Shown: piece by piece, positions 19,053 through 27,999 of the stretch
Numbering within the stretch: the first letter of the stretch is position 1
Layout of the letters: every line of letters begins with the position of its first letter
Assembly (NCBI GenBank): GCA_031289095.1
Contig: JAITQD010000070.1
Coordinates: forward strand, 1 to 45,935
Direction: 5' to 3'
Length of the DNA stretch: 45,935 nt
Source of the DNA: Azoarcus sp.
GTDB taxonomy: Bacteria > Pseudomonadota > Gammaproteobacteria > Burkholderiales > Rhodocyclaceae
The notes under the pieces: model-generated
What the model was told of the DNA's origin: nothing
Databases searched by the model: none
Seen by the model: only the letters and a program-made list of their open reading frames with translations
Made by a program: the position numbers and the translations under genes

Positions 19053-20278
19053 GCAGGGAATACAAGGATTTAATCGTCGGCCTCGACATAGGCACTTCCA
19101 AAGTCACCTGCATGGTGGCCGAGGCGAGGCCGGACGGGCGGCTGTCCGTCATCGGCATCGGCACGCAACCGACCAGCGGACTCAAACGTGGCGTGGTGGT
19201 CAACATCGAGGCCACCGTCGATGCGATTTCGAGGGTGGTGCAGGAAGTCGAACTGATGGCCGACTGCAAGATCCACGACCTCTATACCGGCATCGCGGGC
19301 AGCCACATCAAGAGCTTCAACTCCAACGGCATGGTGGCGATCAAAAACAAGGAAGTGACGCCGCTCGACGTCGAGCGCGTCATCGAAGTCGCGCGCGCGA
19401 TGCCGATCCCGGCCGAGCAGCAAATCCTGCACATCCTCACCCAAGAATTCATCATCGACGGTCAGGGCGGCGTGCGGGAACCCATCGGCATGAGCGGCGT
19501 CAAGTTGGAAGTCAAGGTGCACATTGTTGCTGGCGCGGTTTCGGCGGCGCAGAACGTGGTCAAGTGCGTGCGCCGCTGCGGTCTCGAAGTCATGGATCTG
19601 ATCCTGCAACCACTGGCTTCGAGCTATTCGGTGCTCACCGAGGATGAAAAGGAACTGGGGGTGTGCATGGTCGACATCGGCGGCGGCACGGCCGATCTGG
19701 CCGTCTTCACGCAAGGGGCGATCCGCCACACGGCGGTGATTCCGGTGGCGGGCGATCTCGTCACCAACGACATCGCCATGACTCTGCGCACCCCGACCGC
19801 CGAAGCCGAGGAACTCAAGATTTGCCACGGTGTCGCCATGCACACGCTGGTTTCGCCCGAGGAAATGATTGAAGTGCCCGGCGTCGGCGACCGTCCGGTG
19901 CGCCTCTTGACGCGCCAGACGTTGGCCGACGTCATTGAGCCGCGCGTCTCGGAAATCTTCGATCTCGTCGTGGCCGAACTGCGGCGCAGCGGCTACGAGG
20001 AACTGCTCTCCTCGGGCATCGTGCTCACTGGCGGCGCGGCCCTGATGCCGGGTATGGCCGAACTGGGAGAGGACATTTTCCACATGCCGGTGCGGGTCGG
20101 CTCGCCGCTCTATGAAGGCGGTCTCGCCGACGTGATCTGCCATCCGCAGTACGCGGCGGCGATGGGGCTGGTGATCGAGGGCGCGGCGCAGCGCCGCCGC
20201 GGCATCCAGGCCCGCGACACGGGGGGCGTGAAACAGTTTTTCGGGCGTCTGAAGGATTGGTTCGGGCGCAATTTCTAG
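19049..20278 (+). CDS. ftsA: Cell division protein FtsA
   Basis: A 409-residue actin-fold ATPase that tethers FtsZ filaments to the membrane. It shows VGLDIGTSKVTCMVAE (phosphate 1), the 1C subdomain region, VCMVDIGGGTADLAVF (phosphate 2) near 205 and GIVLTGGAALMPGM (adenosine motif) near 325. The last residues VKQFFGRLKDWFGRNF form the amphipathic membrane-targeting helix, so the protein is complete. It overlaps ftsQ by 4 nt (ATGA). A 179-nt gap with regulatory-looking structure follows before ftsZ. Confidence 0.97.
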   Translation: MSREYKDLIVGLDIGTSKVTCMVAEARPDGRLSVIGIGTQPTSGLKRGVVVNIEATVDAISRVVQEVELMADCKIHDLYTGIAGSHIKSFNSNGMVAIKNKEVTPLDVERVIEVARAMPIPAEQQILHILTQEFIIDGQGGVREPIGMSGVKLEVKVHIVAGAVSAAQNVVKCVRRCGLEVMDLILQPLASSYSVLTEDEKELGVCMVDIGGGTADLAVFTQGAIRHTAVIPVAGDLVTNDIAMTLRTPTAEAEELKICHGVAMHTLVSPEEMIEVPGVGDRPVRLLTRQTLADVIEPRVSEIFDLVVAELRRSGYEELLSSGIVLTGGAALMPGMAELGEDIFHMPVRVGSPLYEGGLADVICHPQYAAAMGLVIEGAAQRRRGIQARDTGGVKQFFGRLKDWFGRNF

Positions 20279-20346
20279 GGCCGTTTCGGCGGTCGGGCAT
20301 GCGGCCTTCTTCGGGCCGCGAACAACACAGCGAAGGGGGATCGAAA

Positions 20347-20379
20347 ATGCCGGAAAGCTATACGGAGAGTGTGATCTAA
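20347..20379 (+). CDS. Possible 10-codon leader ORF between ftsA and ftsZ
   Basis: ATG at 20347 opens a frame encoding MPESYTESVI and stopping at TAA 20377-20379. It is preceded by GAAGGGGGA with about 7 nt spacing, a better ribosome-binding site than many genes here. The stop codon lies inside the CRP-like palindrome at 20369-20386. Such a short frame can occur by chance; nothing shows that it is translated. Confidence 0.25.
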   Translation: MPESYTESVI

Positions 20380-20386
20380 TTCACAC
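20369..20386 (+). promoter_or_regulatory. CRP-type binding palindrome upstream of ftsZ
   Basis: GTGTGA, 6-nt spacer, TCACAC. The 16-bp core TGTGATCTAATTCACA matches the E. coli CRP consensus core TGTGATCTAGATCACA at 14 of 16 positions. Its centre is about 80 nt before the ftsZ ATG. A second inverted repeat (ACCGTTG 20399-20405, CAACGGT 20413-20419) follows. Whether a CRP homologue exists here is not visible in this window. Confidence 0.5.
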
Positions 20387-20457
20387 CTTCAAATTCGTAC
20401 CGTTGCGCTAGACAACGGTGCACAGGGTCGGAACTTCACTCTCGGGGGTTACAGTAA

Positions 20458-21648
20458 ATGTTTGAAATCGTTGAAAAAGAACAACGGTCGCCGAATGGCA
20501 GGACCGTCATCAAGGTGATCGGTGTCGGGGGCGCCGGCGGCAACGCCGTCGATCACATGGTGCGCGAAGGCGTACAGGGCGTCGAGTTCATCACGGCCAA
20601 CACCGATGCGCAGGCGCTGGCGCGCAGCCTCGCGCCAGTCAGAATCCAGCTTGGCACCAGCGGTTTGGGGGCAGGCTCCAAGCCGGAAGCGGGCCGCGCT
20701 GCGGCGCAGGAATCGCACGACGCCATCGCCGCCGCGCTCGCCGATGCGCACATGTGCTTCATCACCGGCGGTATGGGGGGCGGCACCGGCACCGGCGCGG
20801 CCCCCGTGGTGGCCGAAATCGCCCGGGAGCTTGGCATCCTGTGCGTGGCGGTGGTCACCAAGCCGTTCGACTTTGAAAACCGCTTGCGGGTGGCCGAAAG
20901 CGGCATCGAGGAACTGGGCCGTTACGTCGACTCGCTGATTGTCGTCCTCAACGACAAGCTGCTCGAAGTCTATGGCGACGAAGCCACCTTCGAGGAGTGC
21001 TTCCGCGCTTCGGACAACGTGTTGTGCAAGGCAGTCGGCGGCATTTCCGAAATCATCAACGCGCCGGGTCTTGTCAACGTCGACTTCCAGGACGTGCGCA
21101 CGGCGATGGGCGAAATGGGTCGCGCCATGATGGGTTCCGCTGAAGCCGCCGGCGTCGATCGCGCCAGGATCGCCGCCGAACAGGCGGTGGGCAGTCCGCT
21201 GCTCGAAGGCACCGAACTGTCGGGGGCGCGTTGCGTGCTCATCAACATCACCGCCGCCAAGGGTTCGCTGAAACTGGCCGAGGTGAAGCAGGCCGTGCAT
21301 ACCGTGCAAGCCTTTGCCGCGTCGGAAGCCTTCGTCAAGTACGGCACCGTGTTCGACGACAGCATGGAAGACCGCCTGCGCGTCACCGTGGTGGCGACCG
21401 GTCTTGGCGCGCCGCGCACCCCGGAAATCCGTGTCGTCGCACGCGGCACGGGCACGCACGGCCCGGCGGTTTCAGGAGGCACGAACGGTTTCGACGATCT
21501 GGGGGTCTTCCGCCCCCGTTCCCGCGGCGGTCGCCTCGAACCGACGAGCAGAAGCATCATCAGCAGCAGCGTCGCCTCCAGCGTTGCCGCCACCGCCACC
21601 ACCGGTACGTACGACATTCCCGCCTTCCTGCGCCGACAGGCCGACTGA
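20458..21648 (+). CDS. ftsZ: Cell division GTPase FtsZ
   Basis: A 396-residue tubulin-like GTPase that forms the Z ring. It shows VIGVGGAGGNAVDHM, NTDAQAL, the tubulin signature GGMGGGTGTGAAPV near 103-116, the PFDFENRLR region, and the T7-loop NVDFQDVRTAMGEMG that supplies the catalytic aspartates. A Ser/Thr-rich variable linker (about 340-380) precedes the conserved C-terminal peptide YDIPAFLRRQAD, which binds FtsA. A GGGGG site at about 20444 precedes the ATG. It is separated from ftsA by a structured 179-nt gap, so extra promoters for ftsZ are plausible. Confidence 0.98.
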   Translation: MFEIVEKEQRSPNGRTVIKVIGVGGAGGNAVDHMVREGVQGVEFITANTDAQALARSLAPVRIQLGTSGLGAGSKPEAGRAAAQESHDAIAAALADAHMCFITGGMGGGTGTGAAPVVAEIARELGILCVAVVTKPFDFENRLRVAESGIEELGRYVDSLIVVLNDKLLEVYGDEATFEECFRASDNVLCKAVGGISEIINAPGLVNVDFQDVRTAMGEMGRAMMGSAEAAGVDRARIAAEQAVGSPLLEGTELSGARCVLINITAAKGSLKLAEVKQAVHTVQAFAASEAFVKYGTVFDDSMEDRLRVTVVATGLGAPRTPEIRVVARGTGTHGPAVSGGTNGFDDLGVFRPRSRGGRLEPTSRSIISSSVASSVAATATTGTYDIPAFLRRQAD

Positions 21649-21702
21649 GGGCGGCGAACATCCGGGTGATGCGGCAGTTTCAAAACGCGGTCGCTGTCCC
21701 GT

Positions 21703-21742
21703 GAGACGAAGAAACCTCCCCCCTTTCAGGTTTCTTCGTCTC
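21703..21742 (+). other. Perfect 15-bp hairpin between ftsZ and lpxC
   Basis: GAGACGAAGAAACCT at 21703-21717 pairs without mismatch with AGGTTTCTTCGTCTC at 21728-21742, with a 10-nt loop. No T run follows on either strand, so it is not a standard intrinsic terminator. It could be a pause, processing or mRNA-stabilising element. Confidence 0.7.
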
Positions 21743-21828
21743 CGGGCGGTGGCTGGCGTTCGTGCGGCATCGTGCGGGGCGTGACAGTTCCGGCATGGTA
21801 GACTTCCCGAGCTTACGGAAGGTGAATC

Positions 21829-22755
21829 GTGATAAGGCAGCGTACTCTCAAGTCGATCGTCCGCGCCACTGGCGTGGGTCTTCACGGCGGGCGCAAGGTC
21901 AACCTTGTTCTGCGTCCGGCGGTCGTGAACACCGGCATCGTTTTTCACCGGGTCGACCTGCATCCACAGGTCGACCTGCCTGCCGATCCTTACTCCGTCT
22001 GCGATACCCGGATGTGTTCGGGGCTGGAAAAGGGCGGCCACAAGGTCGGCACCGTCGAGCATCTGATGTCGGCGCTGGCCGGGCTGGGCATCGACAATCT
22101 GCACATCGACGTCGATGCGCCGGAGATACCGATTCTGGACGGTAGCGCCAGTCCCTTCGTTTTTTTGCTGCAATCGGCGGGCATCGAGGAACAGACCGCG
22201 CCCAAGAAATTCCTGCGCGTGAGGAAAACCGTCGAATACCGCGAGGGCGACAAGCTGGTGCGTCTGTCGCCCTATGACGGCTTTCGCTTGCGGTTTTCCA
22301 TCGTCTTCGACCACCCGGCCATCGACGCCACCGCCAACGACGTGGTGATCGACTTCGCCGAGCACTCTTACGTGCGCGACGTTTCGCGCGCGCGCACGTT
22401 CGGTTTCATGCAGGACGTGGAGTTCATGCAGGCCAACGGGCTTGCCTTGGGCGGCAGTCTGGAAAATGCGATTGTCATGGACGAGTACCGCGTTCTCAAC
22501 GCCGATGGCCTGCGCTACGTCGATGAATTCGTCAAGCACAAAGTGCTGGACGCCATCGGCGATCTTTATCTCTGCGGTCATCCGTTGCTGGCGGACTATT
22601 CCGCCTACAAGGCCGGACACGCGCTCAACAACCAGTTGTTGCGGGTGTTGCTCGAAGACGCCTCGGCATGGGAAATCGTCCAGTTCGACGGCGCCACTCC
22701 CGTTCCCGAAGCGGTTGTGCACCAGCTCGCCGAACCGGCGCTGCTGGCGCTCTGA
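21829..22755 (+). CDS. lpxC: UDP-3-O-acyl-N-acetylglucosamine deacetylase LpxC
   Basis: A 308-residue zinc enzyme catalysing the first committed step of lipid A synthesis. It shows [19 protein letters not shown] at the N terminus, the zinc ligand motif TVEHLMSAL with His near 78, [25 protein letters not shown], and the second metal site [13 protein letters not shown] followed by [19 protein letters not shown]. Length matches the family. The GTG at 21829 is the start, with GGAAGG at about 21817 as the ribosome-binding site. It follows ftsZ, as in most gamma- and betaproteobacteria. Confidence 0.97.
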   Translation: MIRQRTLKSIVRATGVGLHGGRKVNLVLRPAVVNTGIVFHRVDLHPQVDLPADPYSVCDTRMCSGLEKGGHKVGTVEHLMSALAGLGIDNLHIDVDAPEIPILDGSASPFVFLLQSAGIEEQTAPKKFLRVRKTVEYREGDKLVRLSPYDGFRLRFSIVFDHPAIDATANDVVIDFAEHSYVRDVSRARTFGFMQDVEFMQANGLALGGSLENAIVMDEYRVLNADGLRYVDEFVKHKVLDAIGDLYLCGHPLLADYSAYKAGHALNNQLLRVLLEDASAWEIVQFDGATPVPEAVVHQLAEPALLAL

Positions 22756-22774
22756 AGATCCTGGGCCGCTTCCC

Positions 22775-22960
22775 ATGCTGATCGCGCGCATCCTGGGTAC
22801 GCTTCTGTGCCTGGGCATTGGCACGTCGTTGGTCTTGTGGATACTGACTGGGCAGGGACGCTACAGACTGTGGGCCTGGCGGCTTGCGCGCGCCGGGCTG
22901 GTGGCGGTGTTCGTGATACTGGCGCTGTTTGCGCTCGAACGGGTGCTGGTCGCGGTTTGA
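22775..22960 (+). CDS. Small two-helix membrane protein, function unknown
   Basis: A 61-residue frame from ATG 22775, 19 nt after the lpxC stop, to TGA at 22958-22960. Two hydrophobic helices are visible (about residues 5-25, IARILGTLLCLGIGTSLVLW, and 40-58, AGLVAVFVILALFALERVL) joined by a basic loop with Trp and Arg (GRYRLWAWRLAR). Both helices and the positive loop between them suggest an inner-membrane hairpin with a cytoplasmic loop. I do not recognise the family. Position after lpxC suggests co-transcription, nothing more. Confidence 0.6.
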   Translation: MLIARILGTLLCLGIGTSLVLWILTGQGRYRLWAWRLARAGLVAVFVILALFALERVLVAV

Positions 22961-23068
22961 GCTTGCCGTCCGGTGAATGCGAGGTTTCCATGAACAGCGG
23001 CCAGTTCTACCTGTTCAGTGTGGCGACCGTGTGAGAAAATTACCGTTTTCCACTCGGAAATACGCTGA

Positions 23069-24478
23069 ATGGAAGCCAAGACGCTGTACGAAAAATTATG
23101 GTTGGATCATGTTGTGCGCGAGGAGCCGGACGGCACGGCGCTCATCTACATCGACCGTCATCTGCTGCATGAAGTCACGAGTCCGCAAGCCTTTGAAGGG
23201 CTGAGGCTCGCGGGCAGGAAGCCGTGGCGCGTGTCTTCCATCGTGGCGACCGCCGATCACAACACGCCCACCGACCACTGGGACGAAGGCATCAAGGATG
23301 CCGTTTCCCGGCAGCAGGTGGAAACGCTGGACGCCAACATCCGCGCCACGGGGGCGCTGGCCTACTTTCCATTTCGGGATGCAAGGCAGGGCATCGTGCA
23401 CGTGATCGGCCCGGAGAACGGCGCGGTGCTGCCGGGCATGACGGTCGTCTGCGGCGATTCGCACACCTCCACGCACGGTGCGTTTGCGGCGATGGCGCAC
23501 GGCATTGGCACCTCAGAAGTCGAACACGTACTGGCGACACAATGCCTGGTGCAGAAAAAATCGAAGACCCTGTTGATCCGGGTCGACGGCCAGCTTGGCA
23601 AGGGCGTGACCGCCAAGGATGTAGCGCTGGCCATCATCGCCGGAATCGGCACGGCAGGCGGCACGGGTTATGCCGTGGAATTCGCCGGCACCGCGATCCG
23701 GGGTCTGTCGATGGAAGGGCGCATGACGCTCTGCAACATGGCGATCGAGGCCGGGGCGCGGCTGGGGCTGGTGGCCGCCGACGAAGTGACCATCGACTAC
23801 CTGAAAAATCGCCCCTTTGCGCCGCGCGGCGCGCTCTGGGACAAGGCCGTCGCGTACTGGCGTACCCTGCATTCGGACGCCGGAGCCGTTTTCGACTGTA
23901 CCGTGGAACTGAACGCGGCGGAAATCCTGCCGCAAGTGACCTGGGGCACCTCCCCGGAAATGGTCGCGCCCATCACCGCCACGGTGCCCGATCCGGCGAA
24001 AGAAACGGACGCAGTAAAAAAGGAAGGCATGGCGCGCGCGCTTGCCTACATGGGCCTGCAAGCAAACATGCCGATCACCTCGATCAGGATCGACAAGGTG
24101 TTCATCGGCTCCTGCACCAATTCCCGCATTGAAGATCTGCGCCAGGCGGCGGCGGTACTAAAAGGGCGGAGAAAGGCCGACAACGTCAGGCTCGCGTTGG
24201 TGGTGCCGGGGTCGGGGCTGGTCAAGCGACAGGCCGAGAACGAAGGGTTGGACAAGATTTTTATCGCTGCCGGTTTCGAGTGGCGCGAGCCGGGCTGTTC
24301 GATGTGTCTCGCCATGAACGCGGATCGGCTGGCGCCGGGCGAACGTTGTGCCTCCACCTCGAACCGTAATTTCGAGGGTCGGCAGGGGCCGGGCGGACGC
24401 ACCCATCTCGTGAGTCCGGCGATGGCGGCGGCGGCGGCAATTGCCGGGCATTTCGCCGACGTGCGGGATATTCTCTGA
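23069..24478 (+). CDS. leuC: 3-isopropylmalate dehydratase large subunit LeuC
   Basis: A 469-residue aconitase-superfamily subunit that, with LeuD, isomerises 2- to 3-isopropylmalate in leucine synthesis. It shows the N-terminal [46 protein letters not shown], and the three [4Fe-4S] cysteines: C349 in [12 protein letters not shown]410 and C413 in [11 protein letters not shown]. The C-terminal [12 protein letters not shown] is also typical. Length is usual for the bacterial LeuC type. The ATG at 23069 has only a weak ribosome-binding site (GGAAA). leuD follows after a small lipoprotein gene. Confidence 0.97.
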   Translation: MEAKTLYEKLWLDHVVREEPDGTALIYIDRHLLHEVTSPQAFEGLRLAGRKPWRVSSIVATADHNTPTDHWDEGIKDAVSRQQVETLDANIRATGALAYFPFRDARQGIVHVIGPENGAVLPGMTVVCGDSHTSTHGAFAAMAHGIGTSEVEHVLATQCLVQKKSKTLLIRVDGQLGKGVTAKDVALAIIAGIGTAGGTGYAVEFAGTAIRGLSMEGRMTLCNMAIEAGARLGLVAADEVTIDYLKNRPFAPRGALWDKAVAYWRTLHSDAGAVFDCTVELNAAEILPQVTWGTSPEMVAPITATVPDPAKETDAVKKEGMARALAYMGLQANMPITSIRIDKVFIGSCTNSRIEDLRQAAAVLKGRRKADNVRLALVVPGSGLVKRQAENEGLDKIFIAAGFEWREPGCSMCLAMNADRLAPGERCASTSNRNFEGRQGPGGRTHLVSPAMAAAAAIAGHFADVRDIL

Positions 24479-24497
24479 TTGACGATGGGAGTTTGCA

Positions 24498-24626
24498 ATG
24501 AAACGGGGAATGTTGTTGGGTCTCGCTCTGCTGCTGGCCTTGAGCACAATGGCCTGCAATACCGTGCGTGGTGTCGGCAGGGATATCGAAGCGAGCGGCA
24601 GAGCCATCCAGAAGGCGACCCATTGA
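24498..24626 (+). CDS. Entericidin-like small lipoprotein
   Basis: A 42-residue frame between leuC and leuD. It has a lipoprotein signal (MKRGMLLGLALLLALSTMAC) with the lipid-modified Cys at residue 20, then NTVRGVGRDIEASGRAIQKATH. The pattern CNTxxGxGxDIxxxGxAI is that of the entericidin EcnA/EcnB family, small envelope lipoproteins described in E. coli as a toxin-antidote pair linked to stationary phase. Only one member is present here, so a toxin/antidote pairing is not visible. The gene sits 19 nt after the leuC stop and about 30 nt before leuD, hence in the leu transcript. Confidence 0.85.
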   Translation: MKRGMLLGLALLLALSTMACNTVRGVGRDIEASGRAIQKATH

Positions 24627-24656
24627 ACGTGGACGTTGCAGGCAAGGAAGACATGA

Positions 24657-25298
24657 ATGGAAAAGTTTGAAATTTTCACAGGATTGGTCGCGCCGCTGGA
24701 TCGCAACAACGTCGATACGGACGCGATCATTCCCAAGCAGTTTCTGAAGTCCATCAAGCGTTCGGGCTTCGGCCCCAACGCGTTCGACGAATGGCGCTAC
24801 CTGGATCATGGTGAGCCGGGCATGGACAACAGCCGCCGCGCCCTGAATCCCAATTTCGTGTTGAACCAGGCGCGTTACCGGGGGGCGTCGATTCTGCTGA
24901 CCCGCGTCAACTTCGGCTGTGGTTCCAGCCGAGAGCACGCGCCGTGGGCGTTGGCGGATTATGGCTTCAAGGTCATTCTGGCCGAATCGTTCGCCGATAT
25001 ATTTTTCAATAATTGTTTCAAAAACGGTTTGCTGCCCTTGGCGCTGCCCCGCGAAGAAATCAATGCCCTGTTCGGCCTTGCCGAATACGCGCCGGGTTTT
25101 TCACTCACCGTGAATCTGGCGGAGCAGAAAATCGCGCGCCCGGATGGGTATGCGATACCGTTTCAGGTCGACCCTTTCCGAAAGGAATGCCTGCTGAACG
25201 GTTGGGACGATATCGGGTTGACGCTACGTCATGCCGATGAAATCCGCATCTACGAGGAACGGCGGCAACGCGAATTTCCTTGGCTGTTCTCGGCATGA
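24657..25298 (+). CDS. leuD: 3-isopropylmalate dehydratase small subunit LeuD
   Basis: A 213-residue swivelling-domain subunit that completes the isopropylmalate isomerase. It shows [40 protein letters not shown], the substrate loop [15 protein letters not shown], and [16 protein letters not shown]. Length is usual. The ATG at 24657 is used; another ATG at 24653 is in a different frame. The C terminus [14 protein letters not shown] is common in betaproteobacterial LeuD as I remember it. Confidence 0.96.
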   Translation: MEKFEIFTGLVAPLDRNNVDTDAIIPKQFLKSIKRSGFGPNAFDEWRYLDHGEPGMDNSRRALNPNFVLNQARYRGASILLTRVNFGCGSSREHAPWALADYGFKVILAESFADIFFNNCFKNGLLPLALPREEINALFGLAEYAPGFSLTVNLAEQKIARPDGYAIPFQVDPFRKECLLNGWDDIGLTLRHADEIRIYEERRQREFPWLFSA

Positions 25299-25410
25299 TC
25301 TGCGAGTTTTCTGGCATGGAATCCGTGGGGAGTGCCGGATGTCCTCCGCGAGTCCGGGGAAGGCCGCAAACGGACGTTTCCAGGTTGTCTGCCCGATATT
25401 GAGAGAGAGT

Positions 25411-26472
25411 ATGGTCAAAAAAATCTGCATCCTCCCCGGTGATGGCATCGGCCCCGAAATCACGGCGCAGGCCGTGCGCGTGCTGGAGGCGTTGGGCCTT
25501 GGCCTGGAAATGGAAACGGCGCTGCTGGGTGGCGCGGCGGTCGATGCGACTGGCGATCCGTACCCGGAAGCGACCCGGCAACTTGCGTCGCAGGCCGACG
25601 CCGTATTGCTCGGTGCGGTGGGCGGGCCAAAATGGGACACGCTGCCCCGCGAGCAGCGCCCGGAACGCGGTCTTTTGGGGATCAGGAAACACCTGAACCT
25701 GTTCGCCAATCTGCGTCCCGCCGTGCTTTATCCTGAACTGGCGAATGCCTCCACGCTGAAACCAGAAATCGTTTCCGGGCTGGATATCCTGATCGTGCGC
25801 GAATTGACCGGCGATATCTATTTCGGTCAGCCGCGCGGTATTGAAAACCGCAATGGCGAACGTTTCGGTTTCAATACGATGCACTATACGGAATCCGAAA
25901 TCCGCCGCATCGGTCGGGTAGCGTTCGAGGCAGCCCGGCGCCGCAATCGGAAAGTATGTTCGGTCGACAAGATGAACGTGCTGGAAACCACCCAGCTCTG
26001 GCGCGATGTGATGAACGAACTCGCGCCTGAATATCCCGATGTGACGCTTTCCCATATGCTGGTGGATAACGCCGCAATGCAGCTCGTACGCGCGCCGCGT
26101 CAGTTTGACGTGATGGTGACCGGCAACATGTTCGGCGACATCCTGTCGGACGAGGCGTCCATGCTCACCGGCTCCATCGGCATGCTGCCCTCGGCGTCGC
26201 TGGACGAGAACGGCAAGGGGCTTTATGAACCCTCGCACGGTTCTGCGCCGGATATCGCCGGGCAGGATGTGGCCAATCCGCTGGCGACCATTCTGTCCGC
26301 CGCCATGATGCTGCGTTATACCTTCGGGATGGAAGATGCGGCATGTCGGGTGGAAAACGCGGTCAAGAAAGTGTTGGCGAAGGGATTGCGTACCGGCGAT
26401 ATTTTCGAGCCGGGCATGACAAGGGTCGGCACGGAACAAATGGGCGACGCAGTGCTGGCGGTGCTTGGCTAG
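25411..26472 (+). CDS. leuB: 3-isopropylmalate dehydrogenase LeuB
   Basis: A 353-residue NAD-dependent beta-decarboxylating dehydrogenase giving 2-ketoisocaproate. It shows [16 protein letters not shown] at the N terminus, [20 protein letters not shown], the [13 protein letters not shown] motif, [14 protein letters not shown], the metal site [24 protein letters not shown], and [18 protein letters not shown]. The ATG at 25411 directly follows a GAGAGAGAG stretch; the frame is open upstream for 60 codons, but without conserved sequence. The 112 nt between leuD and leuB hold nothing that I recognise. Confidence 0.97.
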   Translation: MVKKICILPGDGIGPEITAQAVRVLEALGLGLEMETALLGGAAVDATGDPYPEATRQLASQADAVLLGAVGGPKWDTLPREQRPERGLLGIRKHLNLFANLRPAVLYPELANASTLKPEIVSGLDILIVRELTGDIYFGQPRGIENRNGERFGFNTMHYTESEIRRIGRVAFEAARRRNRKVCSVDKMNVLETTQLWRDVMNELAPEYPDVTLSHMLVDNAAMQLVRAPRQFDVMVTGNMFGDILSDEASMLTGSIGMLPSASLDENGKGLYEPSHGSAPDIAGQDVANPLATILSAAMMLRYTFGMEDAACRVENAVKKVLAKGLRTGDIFEPGMTRVGTEQMGDAVLAVLG

Positions 26473-26631
26473 GGGAGGCTGCGAAAAGTCTCGTGCCGTC
26501 ATGGCACGCAGAACGGCGTTGGGGGATGAGTCATGCAGAGATTTTCGCGACCCGGAGGGAGAGCGGAAAACGGATAGACCGGGAAAGCGGAACGATTGTG
26601 TCATTTTGTGATGTGCCACAGTGGTTACGGG

Positions 26632-26637
26632 TATAAA
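26632..26637 (+). promoter_or_regulatory. -10 element of a probable asd promoter
   Basis: TATAAA lies 23 nt before the asd ATG, in a 188-nt gap after leuB. No good -35 hexamer is visible. A 6-bp hairpin (CGTGCC 26492-26497 / GGCACG 26503-26508) after leuB has no T run. Confidence 0.4.
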
Positions 26638-26660
26638 ATCCCCGGGTTCGGGGGGAAATC

Positions 26661-27794
26661 ATGAAACGAGCAGGTTTGGTCGGCTGGCGGGGTATGGTGG
26701 GTTCCGTGCTCATGCAGCGCATGACGGAAGAAGGCGATTTCGCCCATATCGAGCCCGTCTATTTTTCGACGTCCAACGCGGGCGGGCTGGCTCCCGTTTT
26801 TGGGGGCAGAGAAGCCGCGCTGCCTTTGCAGGATGCGAGCAACATCGACGCGCTCAAGGCGTGCGACATCGTCGTGACCTGCCAGGGCGGCGATTACACG
26901 AAGGAAATATTCCCCAGGCTGCGCGCTGCGGGCTGGAAAGGGCACTGGATAGATGCCGCGTCGACCTTGCGCATGGCCGACGATGCGGTGATCGTCCTCG
27001 ACCCGGTCAACCTCGACGTTATCAAGGACGCGCTCGCCAGGGGCGGTAGGAACTGGATCGGCGGTAACTGCACGGTGTCGCTGATGCTGATGGGACTGGG
27101 CGGGCTGTTCCGCCACGATCTCGTCGAATGGGTGTCGGCGATGACCTATCAGGCCGCATCCGGCGCGGGTGCGCAGAACATGCGCGAACTGCTGGCGCAA
27201 ATGGGCGCGGTGCATGCTTCGGTGGCCGATCTGCTTGCCGATCCGGCCTCGGCCATTCTCGATATCGACCGCAAGGTTGCCGAAACCATCCGTTCGGCGG
27301 CATTCCCGACCAGACATTTCCGCAATACGCCGCTCGCGGGCAGCCTCATTCCGTGGATCGACGTGCCGGTCGCCCACGGCCAGTCCAAGGAAGAATGGAA
27401 AGGCGGGGCGGAATGCAACAAGATTCTCGGCAGGCCGCCGTTCCGCGAAGCGGGCAGTATCCCGATAGATGGCCTGTGCGTCCGTATCGGCGCCATGCGC
27501 TGCCATTCGCAAGGATTGACCGTCAAGCTGAAAAAAGACGCGCCGCTCGACGAATTGTCGGAAATCATCGCTGCAGGCAACGCTTGGGTGAAGGTCGTGC
27601 CCAACGAGCGTGAGATATCCGAACGCGACCTGACGCCAGCGGCGGTGACGGGGACGCTCGCCGTGCCCGTTGGCCGTCTGCACAAGCTGGCGATGGGGCC
27701 GGAATACCTGGGTGCCTTCACCGTCGGCGATCAACTTCTGTGGGGTGCAGCCGAACCGTTGCGGCGCATGCTGCGTATCTTGCTGGAACAATGA
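26661..27794 (+). CDS. asd: Aspartate-semialdehyde dehydrogenase
   Basis: A 377-residue NADPH-dependent enzyme that reduces aspartyl phosphate to the semialdehyde, the branch point to Lys, diaminopimelate, Thr and Met. It shows the Rossmann start [26 protein letters not shown], the catalytic Cys137 in [12 protein letters not shown], the [15 protein letters not shown] loop, and [16 protein letters not shown] with the catalytic His. It is the longer Gram-negative Asd type. It supplies diaminopimelate precursors used by MurE upstream. A GGGGGGAA site precedes the ATG. Confidence 0.97.
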   Translation: MKRAGLVGWRGMVGSVLMQRMTEEGDFAHIEPVYFSTSNAGGLAPVFGGREAALPLQDASNIDALKACDIVVTCQGGDYTKEIFPRLRAAGWKGHWIDAASTLRMADDAVIVLDPVNLDVIKDALARGGRNWIGGNCTVSLMLMGLGGLFRHDLVEWVSAMTYQAASGAGAQNMRELLAQMGAVHASVADLLADPASAILDIDRKVAETIRSAAFPTRHFRNTPLAGSLIPWIDVPVAHGQSKEEWKGGAECNKILGRPPFREAGSIPIDGLCVRIGAMRCHSQGLTVKLKKDAPLDELSEIIAAGNAWVKVVPNEREISERDLTPAAVTGTLAVPVGRLHKLAMGPEYLGAFTVGDQLLWGAAEPLRRMLRILLEQ

Positions 27795-27999
27795 TTCGGA
27801 CGAATGAAATATGCCGCTGTACGGCGGAGAAAGGTCTCATCACATGCGCATCATGTCATCGCACCGGGCAGTATTTTCTTTTAGTCTGAAACAGTTGCTG
27901 CAAGTATCTCGAATTGATGATAGATTGCGGCTCCAAATCCATGATGTATCATCCTTTGCTGGGCTGGTGAAGGAAAGCGTGGTTCGAGGATATCAGCTT

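Noticed and set aside
22990-23034. 14-codon frame (MNSGQFYLFSVATV) upstream of leuC as a leucine attenuator
   Set aside because: It has a GAGG site, but only one Leu codon, and no terminator/antiterminator fold follows, so a leader-peptide attenuator is not supported.
26606-26620. TGTG...CACA dyad upstream of asd as a CRP site
   Set aside because: The arm spacing is wrong (TGTG and CACA are 6 nt apart instead of 8), unlike the site before ftsZ.
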